This document shows positions 44,133 through 52,022 of a DNA stretch of 64,000 nt, in pieces. Each line of letters begins with the position of its first letter. Position 1 is the stretch's first letter. The stretch comes from Cecembia rubra (lineage in GTDB: Bacteria > Bacteroidota > Bacteroidia > Cytophagales > Cyclobacteriaceae), in the NCBI RefSeq assembly GCF_003014575.1, contig NZ_PYGF01000011.1, positions 1 to 64,000 of the forward strand, given 5' to 3'. The notes beneath the pieces were generated by a model. The model saw only the letters and a program-made list of their open reading frames with translations. It had not been told where the DNA came from and searched no databases. The translations under genes were made by a program, and so were the position numbers.

Positions 44133-44954
44133 ATGACTAGAGTTAGCATTATAGGGTTGGGCTGGCTTGGTAAACCTTTGGCCACAATTCTTCAAAAAGA
44201 AGGTTTTGAAGTGAAAGGGAGCAGCACTTCTCCTGAAAAAGTTGCCGTGTTACAATCCCAGGGAATTAAGGCTTTTCAGTTTCAGTTAAATCCTTATCCC
44301 CAGGGTTTAGGCTATCACGCTTTGTTTTTTGATACTGATATTCTTTTTGTAAATATTCCACCAAAGTCAAGAACTATGCCGGAGACCTTTCATCCAGAAC
44401 AGATTAAATTTTTGAAGGAATTGATTGTGCAGGCAAGGGTGCAGAAAGTTATTTATGTATCATCTACTTCTGTATATCCTGACCATTGCCAGCTTGCCAA
44501 AGAAGAAGACGTGCTGGATGAAGACAATACCGGTAATAGATCATTACTCGCAGCAGAAAAGCTGTTGGCCAAAGATAGAACTTATGACCTTAGCATAATT
44601 AGGTATGGAGGCTTGTTGGGTGTAGACCGGATTCCCGGACGTTATTTTTCAGGGAAGGAAAATGTTGATGGTAATGCGCCCGTTAATTACATTCATCAAG
44701 AAGATGCCGTTAATGTCGCATATTGGATAATTGTGAAACAGCTATGGAATGAGACCTTTAATGCAGTAGCTCCATTGCATCCAACACGGAAAGAGGTTTT
44801 TGAAAAAAATGCAGCTGATTTGGGTTTCCCACCACCAAAAAGCTATGCTTCAAGCTCTGGTCCATGGAAGGAAATTGCAGCAGATAAGATCCTAACTACC
44901 GGATTTAGGTTCAAATTTTCCGATCCCCTTGATTTTTCTTACAGCCTTCAATAA
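44133..44954 (+). CDS. NAD(P)-binding epimerase-like protein (YeeZ-type SDR)
   Basis: This 273-aa extended SDR has the dinucleotide motif IIGLGWLGKPLATIL (about 6-20) and the family-typical VIYVSSTSVYPD (about 108-119). The catalytic tyrosine would be in the SVYPD segment. A GNRSLLAAEKLL region follows in place of the YxxxK helix. YeeZ-like proteins are of unknown reaction. The SDR gene follows 39 bp downstream, so an operon is likely. Confidence 0.82.
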   Translation: MTRVSIIGLGWLGKPLATILQKEGFEVKGSSTSPEKVAVLQSQGIKAFQFQLNPYPQGLGYHALFFDTDILFVNIPPKSRTMPETFHPEQIKFLKELIVQARVQKVIYVSSTSVYPDHCQLAKEEDVLDEDNTGNRSLLAAEKLLAKDRTYDLSIIRYGGLLGVDRIPGRYFSGKENVDGNAPVNYIHQEDAVNVAYWIIVKQLWNETFNAVAPLHPTRKEVFEKNAADLGFPPPKSYASSSGPWKEIAADKILTTGFRFKFSDPLDFSYSLQ

Positions 44955-44993
44955 TTATTTTATTTAGCGGGTCATATTAATTAAATTCAGGAC

Positions 44994-45755
44994 ATGGAAA
45001 AGAAAATAGCTTTTGTGACAGGAGCCACTTCAGGAATTGGCTGGGCTACAGCAGTGGCACTTGCTCAGCTGGGATACCATATTATCGCTACTGGAAGAAG
45101 GCAATTAAAACTTCAGGACCTGCAGAAAGAAATTTCAAAAGAAGGGGTGGATGTGCTGACTTTGAATTTTGATGTTAGAGATCCACAAGCAGTAAAGGAA
45201 GCTATCAATACGCTGCCTGATAGTTGGAGGAAAATTGAAATATTGGTCAATAATGCGGGAAATGCACATGGTCTGGATCCTATTCAGACAGGTAGTCTGG
45301 AAGACTGGGATGCCATGGTTGATATCAATGTAAAAGGTTTGTTGTATGTATCCAAAGAGATCATCCCAGGAATGGTAGCAAGGAGTTCAGGTACCATTGT
45401 CAATATTGGATCCATAGCAGGAAAGGAAGTTTATCCAATGGGGAACGTTTACTGTGCGTCAAAGCATGCTGTGGATGCCCTTACTAAGGGAATGCGGATG
45501 GATCTAAACCCCTATGGGATCAGAGTTATTGGTGTGCATCCGGGATTGGTGGAGACTGAATTTTCACTTGTTCGTTTCAAGGGTGATGAAGATCGGTCAA
45601 AATCTGTTTACAAGGGATTACAGCCTCTTACTGCAGAAGATATTGCAGAGACCATTGCCTTTGCTGTAAGCAGACCTTCCCATGTGGTATTGGCTGATAT
45701 TATGATATTGCCAACAGCCCAAGCTTCGGCCACTCTTGTGAAAAAAAATTCCTGA
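44994..45755 (+). CDS. Short-chain dehydrogenase/reductase
   Basis: This 253-aa classical SDR has the cofactor motif TGATSGIG (9-16), NNAG (about 88-91), a catalytic Ser near 138 (NIGSIAGKEVYP) and the active pair YCASK (about 151-155). The Arg in ATGRRQLKL after strand 2 indicates NADP preference. It is similar to 3-hydroxy acid dehydrogenases of the YdfG type. The dipeptidase gene starts 3 bp after its stop. Confidence 0.92.
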   Translation: MEKKIAFVTGATSGIGWATAVALAQLGYHIIATGRRQLKLQDLQKEISKEGVDVLTLNFDVRDPQAVKEAINTLPDSWRKIEILVNNAGNAHGLDPIQTGSLEDWDAMVDINVKGLLYVSKEIIPGMVARSSGTIVNIGSIAGKEVYPMGNVYCASKHAVDALTKGMRMDLNPYGIRVIGVHPGLVETEFSLVRFKGDEDRSKSVYKGLQPLTAEDIAETIAFAVSRPSHVVLADIMILPTAQASATLVKKNS

Positions 45756-45758
45756 ACC

Positions 45759-46529
45759 ATGTTTCCTAAACCACTATCTTTCATAATCTGTATTTCAGCC
45801 ATTTTAATTGCTTGCCATTCTCAAGATATCAAAGTTGAAGAAAGTCAAGAAGCCTTATGGGATGCCACAGAGGAATGGGTGATTGATGATGAAGATTTTG
45901 AAATCGTTGAGGAGATAGGTCAATTGGAAAAAAGTCTGATTGATGCTGGATTGGTAGATGTAGAGGAAGTGATTTCGGGAATCTTTGTTGACCTAAAATA
46001 CTCCAGTACGGATAATTTTTTTGGGCAGGATGTCTATGGGGACCTTACACGTTGTTATTTACAGCCAGAAGTGGCATTAATGCTAAAGAGAGCGCATCAA
46101 AAACTCCAGCAGGAACATCCTGGACTGACCTTTTTGGTCTATGATGGGGTACGTCCTTTGAGTGTACAACAAATCCTTTGGGATAATTTGGACAAGCCGG
46201 ACAGCATCAAACCCTTGTATGTGGCAGATCCCAAAGTGGGAGGCCTTCATAATTATGGTGTAGCTGTAGACCTGACATTGGCTGATTCCGATACTGGTGA
46301 AGCATTGGATATGGGTACTCCTTATGATTATTTTGGCTATCCGGCTTATCCAGATAGAGAAAGCCAGATGTTGAGAGAAGGGAAAATAACCAAACAACAA
46401 ATTGCTAACCGTGAAATACTCAGGAAAGTGATGAAGCATGGCGGTTTTTCAGGAATCGGCTCGGAGTGGTGGCATTTCAATGCCTATTCCCGAAAGGATG
46501 CTGCCGAAAAATTTGGTTTGGTACAATAA
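45759..46529 (+). CDS. Lipoprotein D-alanyl-D-alanine dipeptidase (VanX/DdpX family)
   Basis: This 256-aa protein has a lipoprotein signal with lipobox LIAC (Cys19). A very acidic spacer follows (about 25-60: EEWVIDDEDFEIVEEIGQLE). The peptidase domain keeps YDGVRPLSVQ with the conserved Arg, the zinc ligands in GGLHNYGVAVDLTL and the catalytic Glu and His in GSEWWHFN. It trims D-Ala-D-Ala or related dipeptides in the periplasm. No vancomycin-resistance partners lie nearby, so a peptidoglycan recycling role is more likely. Confidence 0.92.
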   Translation: MFPKPLSFIICISAILIACHSQDIKVEESQEALWDATEEWVIDDEDFEIVEEIGQLEKSLIDAGLVDVEEVISGIFVDLKYSSTDNFFGQDVYGDLTRCYLQPEVALMLKRAHQKLQQEHPGLTFLVYDGVRPLSVQQILWDNLDKPDSIKPLYVADPKVGGLHNYGVAVDLTLADSDTGEALDMGTPYDYFGYPAYPDRESQMLREGKITKQQIANREILRKVMKHGGFSGIGSEWWHFNAYSRKDAAEKFGLVQ

Positions 46530-46570
46530 ATCAGAATCACTATTTAACAATACAACCTAAACAAAACAAT

Positions 46571-47329
46571 ATGAATTCAAAGCACCCCTTCCCTTTCATT
46601 GTCCTGTTATTGGCAGTGCTGTTAGGGTTTTCCAATTTAGCTGAAGCGCAAAATCATCAGTTCAGAGCACTGGTTTTCAGCAAGACCAAGGGTTTTCGCC
46701 ACCAGTCCATACCAGATGGAGTAGTAGCCATCAAAAAACTTGGAAGAGACCATCAGTTTGAGGTGTTTTCTACAGAAGATGCGGATATTTTCACCGACGA
46801 GAGATTAAAACGTTTTGATGTTATCATCTTGATGAGTACCACAGGTACCATTTTCAATGAAGAACAAAAAGCAGCTTTCCAGAGATTTGTCCAAAGCGGA
46901 AAGGGTGTAGTAGGCATCCACAGCGCCACCGATACCGAATATGAATGGCCTTGGTATACCAAGCTGATCGGTGCACAATTCAAAAACCATCCGCACATTC
47001 AATCCGTAAGGCTCAATGTAGTGGATAAAAAACATCCATCAACTTACCACTTACCAGAAAAATGGCTATGGACCGATGAGCTCTATGCTTTTAAGAACTT
47101 TAATCCTAATGTCCGTGTTTTAGTCACTGCAGATGAAACCTCTTATGATACTGGTTCTGCAGAAGGAATGGGTGAGTTTCATCCTATGGCCTGGACACAT
47201 GAATACGATGGCGGAAGGATTTTCTACACTGCTTTGGGCCATACAGATTGGGCATTTCTAAGTGATAATTTCCTTCAACATATTTATGGAGGTATTTGGT
47301 ATGCGGCTAAAGGTTATCCGATAGAATAA
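46571..47329 (+). CDS. Secreted ThuA-domain protein
   Basis: This 252-aa protein has a signal peptide (FPFIVLLLAVLLGFSNLAEA) and a ThuA glutamine-amidotransferase-like domain. Typical motifs are VFSKTKGFRHQSIPDG, GVVGIHSATDTEYEWPW, FKNHPHIQSV, and HPMAWTHEYDGGRIFYTALG near the end. ThuA proteins are linked to sugar catabolism and heme-like fold variants; no catalytic triad is certain here. ATG 46571 is preferred because it begins the signal peptide. Confidence 0.9.
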   Translation: MNSKHPFPFIVLLLAVLLGFSNLAEAQNHQFRALVFSKTKGFRHQSIPDGVVAIKKLGRDHQFEVFSTEDADIFTDERLKRFDVIILMSTTGTIFNEEQKAAFQRFVQSGKGVVGIHSATDTEYEWPWYTKLIGAQFKNHPHIQSVRLNVVDKKHPSTYHLPEKWLWTDELYAFKNFNPNVRVLVTADETSYDTGSAEGMGEFHPMAWTHEYDGGRIFYTALGHTDWAFLSDNFLQHIYGGIWYAAKGYPIE

Positions 47330-47353
47330 TTGAAAACATTTAGAAAATTCAAC

Positions 47354-47467
47354 AATTGAGGCAATAGTTCAGAAATGATCATGGCAGCATTTCGCGTGAA
47401 GCTGAGAAATTAACATTTAGGAGATTTTATAGAATAAAATGACGGTTCAAGCAATCTGTCATTGGTA
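47354..47467 (+). repeat. Dispersed repeat, copy B
   Basis: The first 52 bp match copy A (21430-21481) at 42 positions. The end block also matches. It lies upstream of the esterase gene at 47561, as copy A lies upstream of a phosphatase gene. The rest of the 230-bp gap shows nothing else. Confidence 0.55.
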
Positions 47468-47560
47468 TCCCGAGTATTAAGGGTTTAGCTTTCTTTGGTA
47501 GAATCTTCATTTCGTTAGGATTAACGCTCGTTTCTGACATGGGTAAAATTTATTGTATTG

Positions 47561-48322
47561 ATGAAACTTCATTTTAAAAAAACAGGGGCTGGAAAGCCCC
47601 TTATTATTGTACATGGTCTGTTTGGTTCATCAGACAACTGGTTCAGTATAGCCAAGGAACTTGAAAAAAACTATACATTATACCTCGTAGATCAAAGGAA
47701 CCATGGGGATTCCCCTCATAGTGAGGAATGGAATTATACGGTAATGGCCGATGACCTGAAGGAGTTGATGGAGGATGAAAGGATCCACTCAGCCTATTTC
47801 ATGGGGCACTCCATGGGGGGGAAAACTGTCATGAAACTTGCCATGAATTATCCGGATTTGGTTGAAAAATTGATCGTTGCAGACATAGCTCCCCGTTTTT
47901 ATCCTTTACATCATCAACAAATTCTAGAAGGATTGAATGCTGTGCCAGTGGATCAACTGAAGTCGAGGAAAGAAGCAGATGATATTCTTACTGAATATAT
48001 CAAAATCCCTGGTATAAGGCAATTTCTTATGAAGAGTTTGGGAAGGGATGATAATGGAAAATTTATCTGGAAAATTAATCTCCCTGTGATTACAGAAAAA
48101 ATCGGAAATGTAGGAGAAGAACTGAAGTCCGATGCGCCATTTGAAAAGCCTACTTTGTTTATAGGAGGTGCCAATTCTGATTATATAACAGAGAAGGACA
48201 AGGTGGATATCGAACGGTTTTTCCCAAATAGTCGATTGGTTTATATCAAAGATGCAGGGCATTGGTTACATGCCGAACAGCCTGCAGCAGTGATTGAGAC
48301 AGTAAAGGCATTTTTGAAGTGA
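47561..48322 (+). CDS. Alpha/beta hydrolase (YbfF-like esterase)
   Basis: This 253-aa protein has the alpha/beta-hydrolase fold with oxyanion motif VHGLFGSSDNW (about 20-30), LVDQRNHGDS, and the nucleophile Ser in GHSMGGKTVMKLA (about 86-98). A catalytic His lies in AGHWLHAEQP near the end. These features match YbfF-type acyl esterases. ATG 47561 is chosen over an in-frame TTG one codon earlier. The methyltransferase gene follows after 24 bp. Confidence 0.9.
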   Translation: MKLHFKKTGAGKPLIIVHGLFGSSDNWFSIAKELEKNYTLYLVDQRNHGDSPHSEEWNYTVMADDLKELMEDERIHSAYFMGHSMGGKTVMKLAMNYPDLVEKLIVADIAPRFYPLHHQQILEGLNAVPVDQLKSRKEADDILTEYIKIPGIRQFLMKSLGRDDNGKFIWKINLPVITEKIGNVGEELKSDAPFEKPTLFIGGANSDYITEKDKVDIERFFPNSRLVYIKDAGHWLHAEQPAAVIETVKAFLK

Positions 48323-48346
48323 TTTCCTTTTTCCCATCTTTACTTT

Positions 48347-49069
48347 ATGAAAACTGATAAAACCAGATTAGGAAAATTATTTTTAATTCCCACAGTACTT
48401 GCAGAAGGAACAGCTCAAAAGATTATCAGTCCCCAAGTAAAGGAAGTGATACACCAAACCCAATACTTTTTGGTTGAAAATATTCGTACTGCCCGAAGGT
48501 ATATCAGTAGCCTGAAGCTGGGGGTGAATATTGAGGAGCTTTATTTTGAAGTCTTGGATAAGAAGACAAAGGAAGCTGAATTAGCAAAAATGATGCAGCC
48601 AATTTTAGAGGGAAATGATATGGGAGTCATGTCAGAAGCTGGATGCCCTGGTATTGCAGATCCCGGCTCCATCGCAGTGGCATATGCCCATAATAAAGGG
48701 ATAGAAGTAGTTCCACTGAGCGGACCAAGTTCTATGTTTCTGGCCCTTATGGGATCAGGCTTCAATGGACAGTCTTTTGCCTTTCATGGGTATTTGCCTA
48801 TAGACAAAAAAGAAAGGATTCAAGCAATAAAAAACCTGGAAGCAGAGTCTTTGAGGCAGAAGAGAACCCAGATTTTCATGGAGACCCCTTTCAGGAACAA
48901 TCAACTGTTAGAAGATCTGTTGCAAAATTTACATCCCAATACCCAGCTATGTATAGCCAAAAACTTGACAGGTACGGATGAGTTTATCCAGACCAGGCCA
49001 ATCAGAGATTGGCAGAAGTTTAAGCTGGACCTGCATAAGTTGCCTGTAGTTTTTGTGTTATCAGCTTAA
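48347..49069 (+). CDS. RsmI-related SAM-dependent methyltransferase
   Basis: This 240-aa tetrapyrrole-methylase-fold protein keeps VMSEAGCPGIADPGS (about 91-105) and PLSGPSSMFLALMGSGF (about 124-140), both typical of RsmI. It lacks the usual C-terminal extension and starts GKLFLIPTVLAEG instead of GxLYLVxTPIG, so it belongs to the RsmI-like side family common in Bacteroidota. An rRNA target is not established. Confidence 0.85.
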   Translation: MKTDKTRLGKLFLIPTVLAEGTAQKIISPQVKEVIHQTQYFLVENIRTARRYISSLKLGVNIEELYFEVLDKKTKEAELAKMMQPILEGNDMGVMSEAGCPGIADPGSIAVAYAHNKGIEVVPLSGPSSMFLALMGSGFNGQSFAFHGYLPIDKKERIQAIKNLEAESLRQKRTQIFMETPFRNNQLLEDLLQNLHPNTQLCIAKNLTGTDEFIQTRPIRDWQKFKLDLHKLPVVFVLSA

Positions 49070-49079
49070 AAAAAATAAG

Positions 49080-49110
49080 GCCCTCCAGAATTCATTCTAA
49101 GAGGGCTTTT
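49080..49110 (+). terminator. Terminator after the RsmI-like gene
   Basis: GCCCTC and GAGGGC form the outer stem and AGAAT with ATTCT an inner stem. TTTT follows. A-rich sequence on the other side allows use by the minus-strand mltF gene as well. Confidence 0.72.
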
Positions 49111-49117
49111 ATATGCT

Positions 49118-50518
49118 TTAAGGGTCTATAAGGACTCTGTAGGATTCATAAAGAATCAGGATATCATCCACGTAATTAACTGCCAGGTGACCTTTTGCAT
49201 AGCCACTCTTGACTACTGGGTCACGGAAGTATTTAGGGTCATTTTTTAATTGAAGGAACCTTGCAATGCTTTCCCAACTTTGAGGATTTCCTCCATATTT
49301 CAGGGTGAGTTTCCAGGCATCTTCCACATGTCCATGGCCAATATTATAAGATGCTAACATTACCTTAATTCGTTCATTGGCTTCAGGAATTCTTTCCCTC
49401 CAGAATTTGTCCAGGTATTTCAGGTAATTAACACCACCCATTAGGCTTTCCAATGGATCATTGGGATTTTCGACTCCAAACCTCTCTAAAGTCACAGGCA
49501 TCAACTGCAAGAGTCCGACTGCACCTGCATAGGAAGTGGCTGTGGTATCAAAGCCTGATTCTTTGTAAACCAGGGATGCCAGAAGTCTCCAGTCCCAGCC
49601 AAGGGATTCTGCACCCTTTTTGATAATATTATCATAAGGAGAGATGGTATTTCCTGCTACTGAAGAAAAAGGACTGTTATTTCTAAAAAAGCTGTTTTTT
49701 GAATTTTGGAAATATTTGGCAAAAAGGGTGTTTATTAGACCAGCTTTATTTTTCTTCTCAATCCATTCATTGATTGCTGCTTCCAGTTGAGGTGCATTTT
49801 TTCTAACTGCCCAGGCAACATCAGATTTTGGACTGATTTCTAAGTTGATGTCCAAATTATCATAATACGTGCTGCTGACCATGGCTTCCACCCTGTCGAC
49901 TACAGTATAGTCTATTTCTTTATTGATTACTTTTTGGATAAAACTTTCATTGTCTCCTTTTTCTTCCTGAATAGAGAAATTTACGCCATAGGCTTCCTGA
50001 ATATTGTCCAGTTGGGCTTTATACACTGCATCCTTTCGGATGTGTATGACCTTGTCCTGCAATTCCCAAAAGTCATTCAAAGGTTTTTTGTCCTTCCTTT
50101 GGACAAGGACTGTCCCCATCTGACCGAGAGGATAAGAGAACTTTGCAAGTTTTTGTCTTGGTTCTGTAATCTCCAGGTTCATTGCAATGACATCAGCTTT
50201 CCCTTTGTTGAGTAAGTAGAAAGCTTCCTGAATATCAGATTTGATGATCAGATGTAATCTGACACCCAATTCATTTGCAAGGTTTTTGAGTAATTCAAAC
50301 TCATAACCCATTCTTCTGCCGCGGTAGATATAATAACTTGTGGAAGAATTGTCTACAATGGCACGTAGGTATCCTCTTTTGACGATTTCATCAAGATCGA
50401 TTTGTACTGGGTTTTCCCAGTATTTTTCTTGGGTTTCTCTATTATCAATGAAAGTACATTGAAACCCAAAAAATGAAATCACAAAAAAAACTAAAACTCC
50501 GACTAGGGCTTTTTTCAT
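49118..50518 (-). CDS. mltF: Membrane-bound lytic transglycosylase F-like protein
   Basis: This 466-aa lipoprotein has a signal with FGFQC as lipobox (Cys21). A periplasmic solute-binding type 3 domain covers about 45-270 (LRAIVDNSSTSYYIYRGRRM, GYEFELLKNLANELGV). An SLT domain covers about 300-450 with catalytic Glu in YKESGFDTTATSYAGAVGLL and the conserved ASYNIGHGHVEDA. It cleaves peptidoglycan strands with anhydro-muropeptide formation. The two-domain layout matches MltF. Confidence 0.93.
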   Translation of the reverse strand: MKKALVGVLVFFVISFFGFQCTFIDNRETQEKYWENPVQIDLDEIVKRGYLRAIVDNSSTSYYIYRGRRMGYEFELLKNLANELGVRLHLIIKSDIQEAFYLLNKGKADVIAMNLEITEPRQKLAKFSYPLGQMGTVLVQRKDKKPLNDFWELQDKVIHIRKDAVYKAQLDNIQEAYGVNFSIQEEKGDNESFIQKVINKEIDYTVVDRVEAMVSSTYYDNLDINLEISPKSDVAWAVRKNAPQLEAAINEWIEKKNKAGLINTLFAKYFQNSKNSFFRNNSPFSSVAGNTISPYDNIIKKGAESLGWDWRLLASLVYKESGFDTTATSYAGAVGLLQLMPVTLERFGVENPNDPLESLMGGVNYLKYLDKFWRERIPEANERIKVMLASYNIGHGHVEDAWKLTLKYGGNPQSWESIARFLQLKNDPKYFRDPVVKSGYAKGHLAVNYVDDILILYESYRVLIDP

Positions 50519-50620
50519 TCATTTAAGGTCCGAATGGTCGGACATGGTGAACACAATTGGTAAAAATAACAAATTTTATACCAAATATTATTCGGGGTAT
50601 GACAAAAAATCATTTAAATA

Positions 50621-50657
50621 AAAAAAGCCATCCTGTTGATAATCAGGACGGCTTTTT
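50621..50657 (-). terminator. Terminator of the efflux operon
   Basis: AGCCATCCTG and CAGGACGGCT form a stem with one mismatch around TTGATAAT, flanked by A and T runs. It ends the minus-strand TolC gene and could act both ways. Confidence 0.82.
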
Positions 50658-50675
50658 ATAACCTGACAATTTGGC

Positions 50676-52022
50676 TTACTTCAAAACAAGAGAAAATCTG
50701 TTTTCCGATCCCTGATAGAAGATTCTTCCGGATAGGCGCATGAGTTCGATTTCCATTTCTTTGATATTGAAGAGCGCGGTAATCAACCTGTTTTCTGCTG
50801 TAAGTAGGTTGACCTGGGCGTCCCTGAACTGAAGGTAATCAGCTATACCCAGCCTGAATCTTTCTAATGCTATATCTGCGCTTTCCATAGCGACTTTATA
50901 ATTTGCGAATTCAATATCCAATAGTTGCATGTTGGTATTGTAGGTATTATATGCTCTTTGGATATCGGATGCCAGCTGTATTTCAAATTGCTTAACTGCA
51001 TATTCAGCATTGACCTTTTGGACCTTGGCATTCTGTATTCTTCTGTTAAGGGCAAATCCGTTGAATACATTAAAGCTTGCTGTCAAGCCATAGTTAAAAC
51101 CTTCTCTTTGGTTGAAAAGCAAGAAACCCGCATCGGAATTGAGGGTATTGTTATTGTAAGCCGCATTAAAATTAACAGAAGGTAATCTGGAAGCTTGGAT
51201 TTCCTTTAAACTTAGAAATGCGATGTTCTCATTTCTTTGGGCAATGAGAAAATCTTTGTTGTTCAGATAGGCATTTTCCAGTAAATCATTCAAAATGAGG
51301 TTATTCTCCACCACTATTGTATCTCTGACCTTTAATTTGGTATCAGGTGGCATTGCAAGCAATTCATTTAGGTTGATCTGGGCATTTTTGATAGCCAATT
51401 CCTGATTGACCAGCATGGAGCGATCTGCATTAAAGTCCACTTGAGCTGTCAAGTAATCCCTTTTACCTGCACCACCCAATTCATACCTGGCCTGTGCAAT
51501 GTCCAATCGGGATTGGGAAAGCTCTAAGGTTGTTTCCAGTACTTTCTGACGCTGTAATTCCAGAACTAACCTATAATAGGCAGATGCAATAGAAGCTACT
51601 GTATTTTCAACGGTAACTTTTGCCTGCAATTCACTAAGTTCTGCAAGCTTACCAACTACCTTCATGGTGTAAATGGCTTCAGGCCTTAAACCGTAAACGC
51701 CAACTAAAGAATAATTTTCATTATTGGTTTTAGCATTATCTATTCTGTTGGGTTCAGGGGAATTAAGAAATTGCTGAGTTACGTCTTCAAATGAGAAAGA
51801 TCTCAAAAAATTGGCATCGATAATGGGCATCAAAAAACTCCCTGTAGTAATTTTCACTTCCCTTTCGGCAATGATCTGGTTGTTGGCGGCAATTTTTACC
51901 CCAAAATTCCTGTCCAGGCCCAACAGGATGGCCTTTTCTAGATCTATCTTTTCTTCTTCCTGTGCAAAAACAATAGGCTGGCCTAGAAGGACCAAGGCCA
52001 GCATACAAAGTATTTTTTTCAT
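50676..52022 (-). CDS. TolC-family outer-membrane efflux protein
   Basis: This 448-aa protein has a signal peptide (KKILCMLALVLLGQPIVFAQ) and two repeated long-helix halves typical of TolC/OEP proteins (for example ARYELGGAGKRDYLTAQVDF and ALERFRLGIADYLQFRDAQV). It forms the outer channel of a tripartite pump. The start codon overlaps the RND stop as TGATG, so translation is coupled. It is the last gene of the operon and is followed by a terminator. Confidence 0.93.
   Translation of the reverse strand: MKKILCMLALVLLGQPIVFAQEEEKIDLEKAILLGLDRNFGVKIAANNQIIAEREVKITTGSFLMPIIDANFLRSFSFEDVTQQFLNSPEPNRIDNAKTNNENYSLVGVYGLRPEAIYTMKVVGKLAELSELQAKVTVENTVASIASAYYRLVLELQRQKVLETTLELSQSRLDIAQARYELGGAGKRDYLTAQVDFNADRSMLVNQELAIKNAQINLNELLAMPPDTKLKVRDTIVVENNLILNDLLENAYLNNKDFLIAQRNENIAFLSLKEIQASRLPSVNFNAAYNNNTLNSDAGFLLFNQREGFNYGLTASFNVFNGFALNRRIQNAKVQKVNAEYAVKQFEIQLASDIQRAYNTYNTNMQLLDIEFANYKVAMESADIALERFRLGIADYLQFRDAQVNLLTAENRLITALFNIKEMEIELMRLSGRIFYQGSENRFSLVLK

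Noticed and set aside
45759-46529. Vancomycin-resistance cluster
   Set aside because: A VanX-type enzyme is present but no vanH, vanA or two-component genes lie nearby.
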